Assembly (NCBI GenBank): GCA_031290725.1
Contig: JAITMZ010000144.1
Location: forward strand, 1-13,195
Origin: Spirochaetaceae bacterium
GTDB taxonomy: Bacteria > Spirochaetota > Spirochaetia > Treponematales > Treponemataceae
DNA: 13,195 nucleotides
Direction: 5' to 3'
Part shown: positions 6,812-13,195 of the stretch, piece by piece
Position numbering within the stretch: the first letter of the stretch is position 1
How the letters are laid out: the number at the start of each line of letters is the position of its first letter
Position numbers and translations under genes: made by a program
The notes under the pieces: model-generated
The model's database searches: none
Told to the model about the DNA's origin: nothing
The model's input: only the letters and a program-made list of their open reading frames with translations

Positions 6812-6815
6812 TACG

Positions 6816-6844
6816 CATTTCACCCACATCCTTGCACATTTCAC
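6816..6844 (+). repeat. Two CATTTCAC direct repeats abutting the -35 box
   Basis: CATTTCAC occurs at 6816-6823 and 6837-6844, offset by 21 bp, or two helical turns, and the second copy touches the -35 box. The arrangement resembles an activator site bound on one face of the DNA. Confidence 0.45.
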
Positions 6845-6873
6845 TTGCCATTGCTCGCAGAATATGCTATAAT
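6845..6873 (+). promoter_or_regulatory. Sigma-70-type promoter for the flippase-glycan operon
   Basis: TTGCCA (6845-6850) and a perfect TATAAT (6868-6873) are 17 bp apart. Transcription would start near 6880, about 150 nt before the preferred start at 7029, so a degenerate hairpin repeat would lie at the very 5' end of the transcript. Confidence 0.8.
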
Positions 6874-6883
6874 GCGGCTGTGA

Positions 6884-6919
6884 GGCTCTGTTGAAGAACT
6901 TTAGTTTTTAGATGTGTCC
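6884..6919 (-). repeat. Degenerate hairpin repeat, copy 4 (inverted orientation)
   Basis: The right part GTTTTTAGATGTGTCC (6904-6919) reads GGACACATCTAAAAAC on the other strand, matching the arms of copies 1 and 3. The left arm from 6884 (GGCTCTGTTGAAGAACT) pairs only with several G-U pairs and mismatches. It lies just downstream of the promoter, as copy 1 does for the EF-G2 gene. Confidence 0.5.
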
Positions 6920-7028
6920 TTAAATACAAATCGTCGTACGCCGGAATGTGTTTCGGCCATGCGGTGGCGCGGCGGTTTTTGAACATTCTCTACCCGTGTT
7001 TTATGTAAAACACCTTGGCGAAAAATCT

Positions 7029-8753
7029 ATGCAGTTATCGGTACTTTTCCGTTCCATCAATAAATTGCGCTTTTTGCTTACCCGGAAGCAAAAGTGGTAT
7101 TTAATTATATTATTTATACTTACAATTTTTCTGTCGATTATTGAAACCGTCGGGGTTTCGATTATTATGCCTTTTATCAGCGTCGCATCCAATCCCGATT
7201 TAATTGATACCGGTGTGTATAAAAAAGTCTTTGATTTTTTGGGGTTTGTTTCAAAAAATTATTTTGTGCTGGCTTTTGGAATCGCGGTTATCTGCTTTTA
7301 TTTTTTTAGGGCAATTTACAACGTAATATACAATTATATGTTAAATAATTTTTCTTACGGGCTGTATAGAAAAATTGCGGGCAATCTTTTTCGGGTTTTT
7401 ATAAACCTTCCCTACAAGGTCTATGTGCAAAAGAATTCGGGGGAACTGTTGTACATTATCGGTGAATCAGCCAATATGAGTGCCATGGTTTTGAACGTGC
7501 TGCAGATGTTTTCGGAATTGCTCGTCGTAACTTTTCTGTACAGTTTTATGGTCGCGGTGGATTGGCAGATGACTCTGGTGATCACCCTTATTTTGCTCAT
7601 ACTGCTTTTTGTTATTTTGCGCGTGCTGATCGAAAAAAGCAAAATCCAGGGGCAGCGGCGGTCCGATGAATCAAAAAAGCAGAGTCAAATTTTGGTTGAA
7701 ACCTTTGGTAATTATAAGTTTCTAAAACTAAAGGGTACCGAGGAAGCCATATTGCGAACCTATAACATGTCTGCGCGGATACATGCCCGCGCCCAGATTT
7801 TGAACGCTACTTTAAACGCCATGCCGCGGAATATTCTGGAGAGCTGCGGGTTTTCGCTTCTGGTTGGCGCGGTGATTTACATCCTGTGGCGCTACCGTTC
7901 ACCCGCACAAGTGATTCCCATCATTTCCATGTACGCTTTGGCACTCTATCGTATTTTGCCTTCGATCAACCGCCTGCTGGGAAACATCAATCAAATCGTG
8001 TATTTTCAACGTCCCCTGGATGCGGTGGACGAGGCCCTGCACCTGCAGACCGAGCGTGCGGGCGATGGAGAAATCAGTTTTGAACAATCCATCCGCATGG
8101 AAAACGTGTCCTTCCAGTATATGACCGGCAGCGACGTGCTGCGGGATGTGTCTCTGGAAATTCGCAAGGGCGAAAAGGTGGCCTTCACCGGCGAATCCGG
8201 CGGAGGCAAAACCACCCTGGCGGATTTGCTGATCGGCATCAACAAGCCCGCATCGGGAATCATCCGTATCGACGGCGTGCCTCTCACCGATGAAAACATT
8301 CGGTCATGGCGCCGGAAAATCGGCTATATCCCCCAGGACATTTATCTCTTCGACGGTACCGTGGGGGAAAACGTGGCGTTCGGTGCGGAGTATGACACAG
8401 AACGGCTTGAGCGGGTACTGAGAATGGCGAACATCTGGGATTTTCTCGTCCACAAGGACGGCGCGGCGACCCTGGTGGGCGAGGGCGGCATCCAGTTGAG
8501 CGGCGGGCAAAAACAGCGTATCGGCATTGCCCGCGCCTTGTACAGCGACCCGGACGTGCTGGTTCTGGATGAGGCAACTTCGGCGCTGGACAACGATACG
8601 GAGGCGAAAATCATGGACGAAATTTACGACGTGAGCCACAACAAAACCCTGATAGTCATCGCCCACCGGCTTTCCACGGTGGAGCGCTGCGACCGCCGGA
8701 TTGTGGTTGAAGCGGGGCGGGTGGAAAGTGCAGGAGTACATTGGGATGAATAA
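7029..8753 (+). CDS. ABC transporter, fused membrane and ATPase domains (PglK/MsbA-type flippase)
   Basis: This 574-residue half-transporter should act as a homodimer in the inner membrane. About six membrane helices occupy residues 23-310; the opening phrase ETVGVSIIMPFISVAS is typical of PglK/WlaB-like lipid-linked oligosaccharide flippases. The C-terminal ATPase domain has Walker A GESGGGKT (388-395), Q-loop Gln436, signature LSGGQ (490-494), Walker B VLVLDE (510-515) and switch His546. With gmd and colD downstream, export of a lipid-linked glycan is the likely job, but drug or lipid export cannot be excluded. ATG 7029 is chosen because it gives the usual short tail before helix 1; a GTG at 6948 would add 27 unfamiliar residues, and neither start has a good ribosome binding site. 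The membrane half is visibly more AT-rich than the ATPase half. Confidence 0.88.
   Translation: MQLSVLFRSINKLRFLLTRKQKWYLIILFILTIFLSIIETVGVSIIMPFISVASNPDLIDTGVYKKVFDFLGFVSKNYFVLAFGIAVICFYFFRAIYNVIYNYMLNNFSYGLYRKIAGNLFRVFINLPYKVYVQKNSGELLYIIGESANMSAMVLNVLQMFSELLVVTFLYSFMVAVDWQMTLVITLILLILLFVILRVLIEKSKIQGQRRSDESKKQSQILVETFGNYKFLKLKGTEEAILRTYNMSARIHARAQILNATLNAMPRNILESCGFSLLVGAVIYILWRYRSPAQVIPIISMYALALYRILPSINRLLGNINQIVYFQRPLDAVDEALHLQTERAGDGEISFEQSIRMENVSFQYMTGSDVLRDVSLEIRKGEKVAFTGESGGGKTTLADLLIGINKPASGIIRIDGVPLTDENIRSWRRKIGYIPQDIYLFDGTVGENVAFGAEYDTERLERVLRMANIWDFLVHKDGAATLVGEGGIQLSGGQKQRIGIARALYSDPDVLVLDEATSALDNDTEAKIMDEIYDVSHNKTLIVIAHRLSTVERCDRRIVVEAGRVESAGVHWDE
8732..8736 (+). promoter_or_regulatory. 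Ribosome binding site inside the flippase gene
   Basis: AGGAG lies nine bases before ATG 8746 and supports that start for the ATPase-nuclease. A TTG at 8701 in the same frame would give a longer overlap and 15 more residues. Confidence 0.7.
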
Positions 8754-10329
8754 AGAAAATGAGCCCGTAAAACGCCCCGTGCGTTTTTTCAACACCACCG
8801 GTCCCTGCAATCCCTGGGATCACTACATGCTGCCCCCTGAAGACCGGCTGGTGGGGGCGCAGTTACATCGCTACATTCGGGATAAGCTCTACTGGGTACT
8901 TCACGCCCCCCGGCAGACAGGAAAAACCACTTTTCTGCAATCCTGGATGCGGGAAATAAACTCAGGCGACGAGGCAATTTCCTGCTACGTGAGCGTGGAG
9001 CGCTGTCAGGGCGTGACGGAAATGGAAAAGGCAATGCCGGCTATTTGTAATTCCATAAAATCATGGGCCGAAAGGGGAGGCTTGCCGGTCCCGTCCGCCG
9101 GGAATGCGGCCCCGGATTCACAACTAAGCGACATATTGGGTAATTGGGCTTCGCTCACAGCGCCCAAGCCTTTGATTGTGCTTTTTGACGAAGTTGATGT
9201 ATTGGAAGGGGATGTTTTAATTAGTTTTTTGCGGCAATTGCGTGACGGTTTTGCCAACCGAGGAGGCGGGAAATTCCCCGTGTCAATTGCCCTGGTGGGA
9301 ATGCGGGATTTGAAGGACTACATTACCGCCGCAAAGGGAGGCGTTGCGCCGAATCCCGGCTCGCCTTTTAACATCAAGGAAGACTCTGTCGTTCTGTCAA
9401 ACTTCAGCCAGGAGGACATCGCGCATTTATTCGCCCAACGGACAACGGAAACCGGCCAACGCATAAACGATGAAGCGCTTGGCTATGTGTGGGAACAATC
9501 CCGGGGGCAGCCGTGGATAGTGAACTCCCTGTTCAAACGCGCCACCATGCGGGTTTTGGACGAAGACAGCCATGAAACGGTCAGCCTGGGGCATATCCAG
9601 GAAGCGCGGGAGCAGATGATTCTGGCGCGGGAGACCCACTTGGACGCGCTGGCCTACCGCATGGAAGACCCGCGAGTCCGCCGGGTGCTGGAAACCCTGA
9701 TGTCCGGTGCATCGGACGTGATGCTCACCGAAAGCGAAGGATTCCGCCTCTGCCTTGATTTGGGTCTCGTGGTTAAAGAGCGGGGAACGCCCCAGGTAGC
9801 CAACCCGATTTACCGCGAAGTGCTTGCCCGGCAGATGACAAGCGGCATACAGGATGCGATACCCGAACCGGAATTTCGCTGGGAAAAAGCAGACGGTACT
9901 TTGGACATGGACGCGCTGTTAAAAGAGTTTCAGCGCTTCTGGCGGCGAAACTCGGAAATATGGGAACAGAAATCAGATTACACCGAAGTGTTCCCCCATC
10001 TGCTGTTGCAGGCGTTTTTGCAGCGGGTGCTAAACGGCGGTGGACGAATTGAACGGGAATACGCGGCTGGCCGGGGGCGTATGGATTTAATGGTGGACTA
10101 TAAGGGGCACCAGCACATCATTGAGATAAAACTGATTCATTCCTACGACACTCCCGCCGAAGTCCGGCAAGAAGGCCTGGACCAAATAATGCGCTATCGG
10201 GACAAAATAGACAGCAATGCCCCCGCATACCTCGTGATCTTTGACCGTCGGGACGACACGAAAAAAGCGCCTTGGGATGAGCGGATCACTTGGGAACATA
10301 TTGATGGTGTTACCGTGCTGGGGTGTTAG
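8746..10329 (+). CDS. AAA-like P-loop ATPase fused to a PD-(D/E)XK nuclease-like domain
   Basis: This 527-residue soluble protein has two parts. The N-terminal ATPase has a Walker A variant APRQTGKT (54-61) and Walker B LIVLFDEVD (143-151, Asp148/Glu149). It is followed by an RDLKDY-like phrase and a helical lid containing SRGQPWIVN, as in AAA-like/STAND-type ATPases. The C-terminal part reads GRMDLMVDY then IIEIKL, giving Asp447, Glu460 and Lys462 of a PD-(D/E)XK site, with a following helix containing QIMRY. Such ATPase-nuclease proteins occur in many copies in Bacteroidetes and spirochetes, and their function is largely unknown; roles in defence or selfish elements are suggested by the fold only. 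Its first 8 bp overlap the flippase stop (ATGAATAA), so the two are translationally coupled. Nothing links it biochemically to sugar synthesis. Confidence 0.85.
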   Translation: MNKENEPVKRPVRFFNTTGPCNPWDHYMLPPEDRLVGAQLHRYIRDKLYWVLHAPRQTGKTTFLQSWMREINSGDEAISCYVSVERCQGVTEMEKAMPAICNSIKSWAERGGLPVPSAGNAAPDSQLSDILGNWASLTAPKPLIVLFDEVDVLEGDVLISFLRQLRDGFANRGGGKFPVSIALVGMRDLKDYITAAKGGVAPNPGSPFNIKEDSVVLSNFSQEDIAHLFAQRTTETGQRINDEALGYVWEQSRGQPWIVNSLFKRATMRVLDEDSHETVSLGHIQEAREQMILARETHLDALAYRMEDPRVRRVLETLMSGASDVMLTESEGFRLCLDLGLVVKERGTPQVANPIYREVLARQMTSGIQDAIPEPEFRWEKADGTLDMDALLKEFQRFWRRNSEIWEQKSDYTEVFPHLLLQAFLQRVLNGGGRIEREYAAGRGRMDLMVDYKGHQHIIEIKLIHSYDTPAEVRQEGLDQIMRYRDKIDSNAPAYLVIFDRRDDTKKAPWDERITWEHIDGVTVLGC

Positions 10330-10340
10330 TGCCCTGTAGA

Positions 10341-10347
10341 AGGAGGT
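10341..10347 (+). promoter_or_regulatory. Strong ribosome binding site of gmd
   Basis: AGGAGGT lies seven bases before ATG 10355, close to the ideal sequence and spacing, and fixes the gmd start. Confidence 0.85.
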
Positions 10348-10354
10348 ATCGGAT

Positions 10355-11440
10355 ATGAAAACTGCGCTTATTTCAGGCGTTACCGGACAGGATGGCGCTT
10401 ATTTGTCGGAATTTTTACTAAAAAAAGGCTACCATGTGCATGGCATAAAACGCCGCTCTTCCAGTTTCAATACCGACCGCATTGATCACCTGTATCAGGA
10501 CCCGCACGAGCAAAACAAGCGCTTTTTTTTGCACTACGGCGATTTAACGGATACCTCAAACCTGGTGCGCATTATTCAGGAGGTCAAACCGGACGAAATC
10601 TACAACCTGGGCGCCCAGAGCCATGTGCAGGTATCCTTTGAAGTGCCGGAATACACTGCGGACACCGATGGGATTGGAACCCTCCGGCTCCTTGAGGCAA
10701 TCCGCATACTGGGTATGGAAAAAAAAGTCCGGTTTTATCAGGCATCCACCAGCGAACTCTTCGGCAAGGTGCGGGAAATCCCCCAAAAAGAGACCACGCC
10801 CTTTTACCCCCGCAGCCCTTATGCGGCAGCAAAGCTCTATGCCTACTGGATTGTGGTGAATTACCGGGAATCCTACGGGATGTACGCCTGTAACGGCATA
10901 TTGTTTAACCACGAAAGCCCTATCCGGGGCGAAACCTTTGTGACCCGAAAAATAACCCGCGCCGCAGCCCGCATCAAACTGGGTTTGCAGGACAAGCTCT
11001 ATATGGGCAACATCGACGCCAAGCGCGACTGGGGCTTTGCCGGTGACTATGTGGAACTTATGTGGCTCATGCTCCAGCAGGACGCGCCGGACGACTACGT
11101 GATGGCCACCGGGGTCACCTCCACGGTGCGGGATTTTATCACCATGGCATTTAAGGAAGCGGGAATAACTATACGCTGGGAAGGTGAGGGGATTGACGAA
11201 AAGGGAATTGATGCGGCAAATGGAAAAATCCTCGTGGAAATTGACCCGAAATATTTTAGACCCGCTGAGGTGGAATTGCTTATCGGGGACCCAACCAAGG
11301 CGTTCATAAAACTTGGCTGGAAACCTCGGGTGCAGCTTCCACAGTTGATTAAAATGATGGTCCAAAGTGATATAAAGCTGGCGGAAAAAGAAATGCACAT
11401 CAAAGCCGGCGGATACGAGGTAAAGAATTACTATGAATGA
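10355..11440 (+). CDS. gmd: GDP-mannose 4,6-dehydratase
   Basis: This 361-residue cytoplasmic short-chain dehydrogenase/reductase converts GDP-D-mannose to GDP-4-keto-6-deoxy-D-mannose, the branch point for GDP-fucose, perosamine and colitose. The NADP-binding loop is GVTGQDG (8-14). The catalytic set Thr132, Glu134, Tyr156 and Lys160 (within STSE and YAAAK) falls at the same numbers as in the E. coli enzyme. The GDP-sugar and tetramer region [11 protein letters not shown] (33-43) and the C-terminal [15 protein letters not shown] are typical. Length and start are normal. It follows the ATPase-nuclease by 25 bp and is followed by the Fcl/ColC-type gene 24 bp later, so the genes are probably one transcript. 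The product is the substrate for the ColD-type enzyme encoded two genes on. Confidence 0.96.
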   Translation: MKTALISGVTGQDGAYLSEFLLKKGYHVHGIKRRSSSFNTDRIDHLYQDPHEQNKRFFLHYGDLTDTSNLVRIIQEVKPDEIYNLGAQSHVQVSFEVPEYTADTDGIGTLRLLEAIRILGMEKKVRFYQASTSELFGKVREIPQKETTPFYPRSPYAAAKLYAYWIVVNYRESYGMYACNGILFNHESPIRGETFVTRKITRAAARIKLGLQDKLYMGNIDAKRDWGFAGDYVELMWLMLQQDAPDDYVMATGVTSTVRDFITMAFKEAGITIRWEGEGIDEKGIDAANGKILVEIDPKYFRPAEVELLIGDPTKAFIKLGWKPRVQLPQLIKMMVQSDIKLAEKEMHIKAGGYEVKNYYE

Positions 11441-11454
11441 GTGTACTATTTCCC

Positions 11455-11460
11455 AAAGGA
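11455..11460 (+). promoter_or_regulatory. Ribosome binding site that sets the Fcl/ColC start
   Basis: AAAGGA lies four bases before ATG 11465. The spacing is short but favours this codon over GTG 11441, which has no nearby ribosome binding site and would add eight residues before the NADP-binding strand. Confidence 0.65.
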
Positions 11461-11464
11461 AAAA

Positions 11465-12388
11465 ATGAAAATACTTATCACTGGTTCTACCGGTATGGTG
11501 GGGCGCAATATTATCGAAAATCCCTATATGGGGCAACAGAATCTACTTTGCCCGTCATCTACAGAATTAAATCTGTTAAATGCTGATGATATTATTGGGT
11601 ATATGCGCCGTCACAAACCGGACATGGTTATCCACTGCGCCGGCAAGGTTGGCGGTATCCAGGCAAACATGCAGGATATGTACAGTTTTTTTACCCTCAA
11701 CGCTCTTATGGGAATAAATTTGGTAAAAACCGCAAAAGAACAGGGGATACCGCACTTTCTCAATCTCTCCAGTTCATGTACCTATCCTTGTGCACACGAA
11801 AATCCCCTCAAAGAGGACCATGTGCTGGAAGGAAAGCTGGAATCCACCAATGAAGGATATGCGCTGGCAAAATTGTCGGTTCAAAAAATGTGTGAATATA
11901 TCAGCCGTGAATGCCCTGGTTTTCAATATAAAACCCTGATTCCCTGCAATCTATACGGACGGTGGGACAAATTTGACGAGAAAAATTCCCACATGATCTC
12001 CGGTGTCATAAAGAAAATTCATGACGCTCTTAAAACAAATGTTCGGGAAGTGGTTATTTGGGGGGATGGAAAGGCACGGCGTGAATTCATGTATGCCGGG
12101 GATTTGGCCGTATGTGCCGCCCAGGCTGTACAGCATTTTGAAACGCTTCCGGTACTTATGAATGTTGGTCTGGGATTTGATTATACGATTAACGAGTATT
12201 ATGAAACCATAAACAAGGTATTGGGGTACAATGGCGCGTTTATCCATGACACTTCAAAACCGGTAGGTATGAAACAAAAATTGCTTGATATTACCCGGCA
12301 AACACAGTGGGGTTTTAAGCCGGAAACCTCACTTGAAGCTGGCATAGGTCAAGCTTATCAATTTTTTTTGGAGCACAGCCATGATTAA
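11465..12388 (+). CDS. GDP-sugar epimerase/reductase: GDP-L-colitose synthase (ColC-like) or GDP-L-fucose synthase (Fcl)
   Basis: This 307-residue short-chain dehydrogenase/reductase of the Fcl/WcaG family has an NADP-binding loop GSTGMVG (7-13), the SSSC motif (102-105), Tyr132/Lys136 in GYALAK and His176 in NSHMI. The Cys and His are the residues that epimerise at C3/C5 in Fcl, and Ser, Tyr and Lys serve 4-keto reduction, so both half-reactions look intact. Fcl makes GDP-L-fucose from the Gmd product; ColC makes GDP-L-colitose from the ColD product. The two are homologous and cannot be separated with certainty by eye. The overlapping colD-type gene downstream argues for ColC, since colitose synthesis needs Gmd, ColD and ColC together. 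The stop codon overlaps the colD start by 8 bp (ATGATTAA). Confidence 0.88.
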   Translation: MKILITGSTGMVGRNIIENPYMGQQNLLCPSSTELNLLNADDIIGYMRRHKPDMVIHCAGKVGGIQANMQDMYSFFTLNALMGINLVKTAKEQGIPHFLNLSSSCTYPCAHENPLKEDHVLEGKLESTNEGYALAKLSVQKMCEYISRECPGFQYKTLIPCNLYGRWDKFDEKNSHMISGVIKKIHDALKTNVREVVIWGDGKARREFMYAGDLAVCAAQAVQHFETLPVLMNVGLGFDYTINEYYETINKVLGYNGAFIHDTSKPVGMKQKLLDITRQTQWGFKPETSLEAGIGQAYQFFLEHSHD

Positions 12389-13195
12389 ATATGAATTAGC
12401 TTCCAGCAGTTGGGATCACAAAGAAATAGAAGCGGTACAACGGGTGCTCGCCGCGCAGCGGACAACTATGGGAGAATGTGTTGAACAATACGAACGTGAA
12501 TTCGCGCAATTTATTGGATCAAAACATTGTGTCATGGTGAATTCCGGTTCAAGCGCCAATCTGTTGGCAGTTGCAGCTCTCTTTTATCGCAAGAAGAACG
12601 CTTTGCAGCGGGGTGACGAGGTCGTTGTGCCTGCTGTATCATGGCCTACCACCTATTACCCTTTACAGCAATACGGCTTAAAACTTAAATTTGTGGACAT
12701 TGATCTGGAAACATTGAACTATGACCTGAACCAATTGGAAGCCGCGGTAACAAAAAAAACCAAAATGATCGTGGCGGTTAACCTTTTGGGGAATCCCAAT
12801 GATTTTGAAAAAATACAACAGATTATAGGCAGTAAAAACATTATCCTGCTGGAAGACAACTGTGAATCACTGGGCGCCGTATTCAAAAATAAACAGGCCG
12901 GCACCTGGGGAATCATGGGAACCTTTTCCAGTTTTTTCTCCCACCATATTTCCACGATGGAAGGCGGCATGGTTGTTACGGACGACGAGGAATTGTTTCA
13001 AATACTGCTTTGTATGCGCGCCCACGGGTGGACGCGCAGTTTACCAAAAAAAAATTTGGTATGCTCTCCCAAAAGCGATAATCAATTTGATGAATTCTGG
13101 CGTTTTGTATTACCGGGGTATAATTTCCGTCCCCTTGAAATGATGGGCGCTATTGGTTTAGAGCAATTAAAAAAACTGCCGGAGTTTTTAACATA
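12381..13195 (+). CDS. colD: ColD-type GDP-4-keto-6-deoxy-D-mannose 3-dehydratase (partial, cut by window end)
   Basis: The reading frame is open to the window end (271 complete codons; family length is about 390). This PLP enzyme belongs to the DegT/DnrJ/EryC1/StrS fold but removes the 3-hydroxyl instead of transaminating the sugar. The key mark is [10 protein letters not shown]: the Schiff-base lysine of the aminotransferases is replaced by histidine at residue 188, the same number as the active-site His of E. coli ColD. Asp159 (in LLEDNCES), SGSSAN (55-60) and [16 protein letters not shown] (84-99) also fit ColD. No cysteine cluster like that of the iron-sulfur RfbH enzymes is seen in the visible part, which favours ColD over RfbH. 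ATG 12381 follows GGAG (12370-12373) at seven bases and overlaps the previous stop. A nine-A run lies at 13046-13054. Confidence 0.9.
   Translation, partial: MIKYELASSSWDHKEIEAVQRVLAAQRTTMGECVEQYEREFAQFIGSKHCVMVNSGSSANLLAVAALFYRKKNALQRGDEVVVPAVSWPTTYYPLQQYGLKLKFVDIDLETLNYDLNQLEAAVTKKTKMIVAVNLLGNPNDFEKIQQIIGSKNIILLEDNCESLGAVFKNKQAGTWGIMGTFSSFFSHHISTMEGGMVVTDDEELFQILLCMRAHGWTRSLPKKNLVCSPKSDNQFDEFWRFVLPGYNFRPLEMMGAIGLEQLKKLPEFLT

Larger units (their letters stand above)
6519..7028. other. 510-bp non-coding region between flaA and the flippase gene
   Basis: No convincing gene lies here. It holds a hairpin repeat right after the flaA stop (6526-6555), a 19-bp stem with a T-rich tail (6645-6695), a ten-T run (6740-6749), a palindrome (6796-6811), two CATTTCAC repeats, a promoter (6845-6873) and a degenerate hairpin repeat (6884-6919). 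The middle is clearly more AT-rich than the flanking genes. Arms of the same repeat family face each other at 6522 and 6919, so the 398 bp between them could be one element. Confidence 0.7.

Noticed and set aside
12862..13143. 93-residue open frame on the + strand at the window end
   Set aside because: It lies in another frame inside the partial colD-type gene, whose own frame is open and conserved throughout.
1..13195. CRISPR arrays, tRNA or rRNA genes, complete insertion sequences
   Set aside because: No regularly spaced direct repeats, cloverleaf sequences, rRNA segments or transposase genes were seen on reading the window.

Overview
The window most likely comes from a spirochete of the Treponema group with roughly balanced GC content, possibly a termite-gut-type lineage; the genus is an inference. 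The main evidence is a full-length, signal-peptide-bearing flagellar sheath protein FlaA, a family typical of spirochetes. A FapA/DUF342 protein and an EF-G2-like GTPase fit the same picture. All recognisable genes lie on the + strand.

Layout. Positions 1-19 are a pure C run at the window edge. Positions 76-2251 hold fapA-like and RluA-family pseudouridine synthase genes. A strong promoter (2263-2291) then drives an EF-G2-like gene (2439-4523) and a closely spaced PlsC-type acyltransferase (4530-5303). A second strong promoter (5354-5382), preceded by phased A-tracts, drives flaA (5469-6518), which ends at a long hairpin and T-rich tract. A 510-bp non-coding region (6519-7028) carries hairpin repeats, a palindrome and a third promoter (6845-6873).

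That third promoter leads into a tightly packed five-gene run: a PglK/MsbA-type ABC flippase (7029-8753), an AAA-like ATPase fused to a PD-(D/E)XK nuclease domain (8746-10329), gmd (10355-11440), a Fcl/ColC-type epimerase/reductase (11465-12388) and a ColD-type dehydratase cut by the window end (12381->13195). The last three genes fit a route from GDP-mannose to a GDP-3,6-dideoxyhexose of the colitose type. The ABC protein could move the lipid-linked glycan across the membrane. The ATPase-nuclease has no obvious role in this pathway.

The least expected structure is a family of small hairpin repeats whose arms start GGCAC/GGGCAC. One pair bounds a 109-bp segment in the EF-G2 leader, flanked by the 8-bp direct repeat GATTATCA. 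Removing that segment would leave a short leader with its ribosome binding site intact, so it looks like a MITE-like insertion. Related arms bracket about 400 bp between flaA and the flippase gene.
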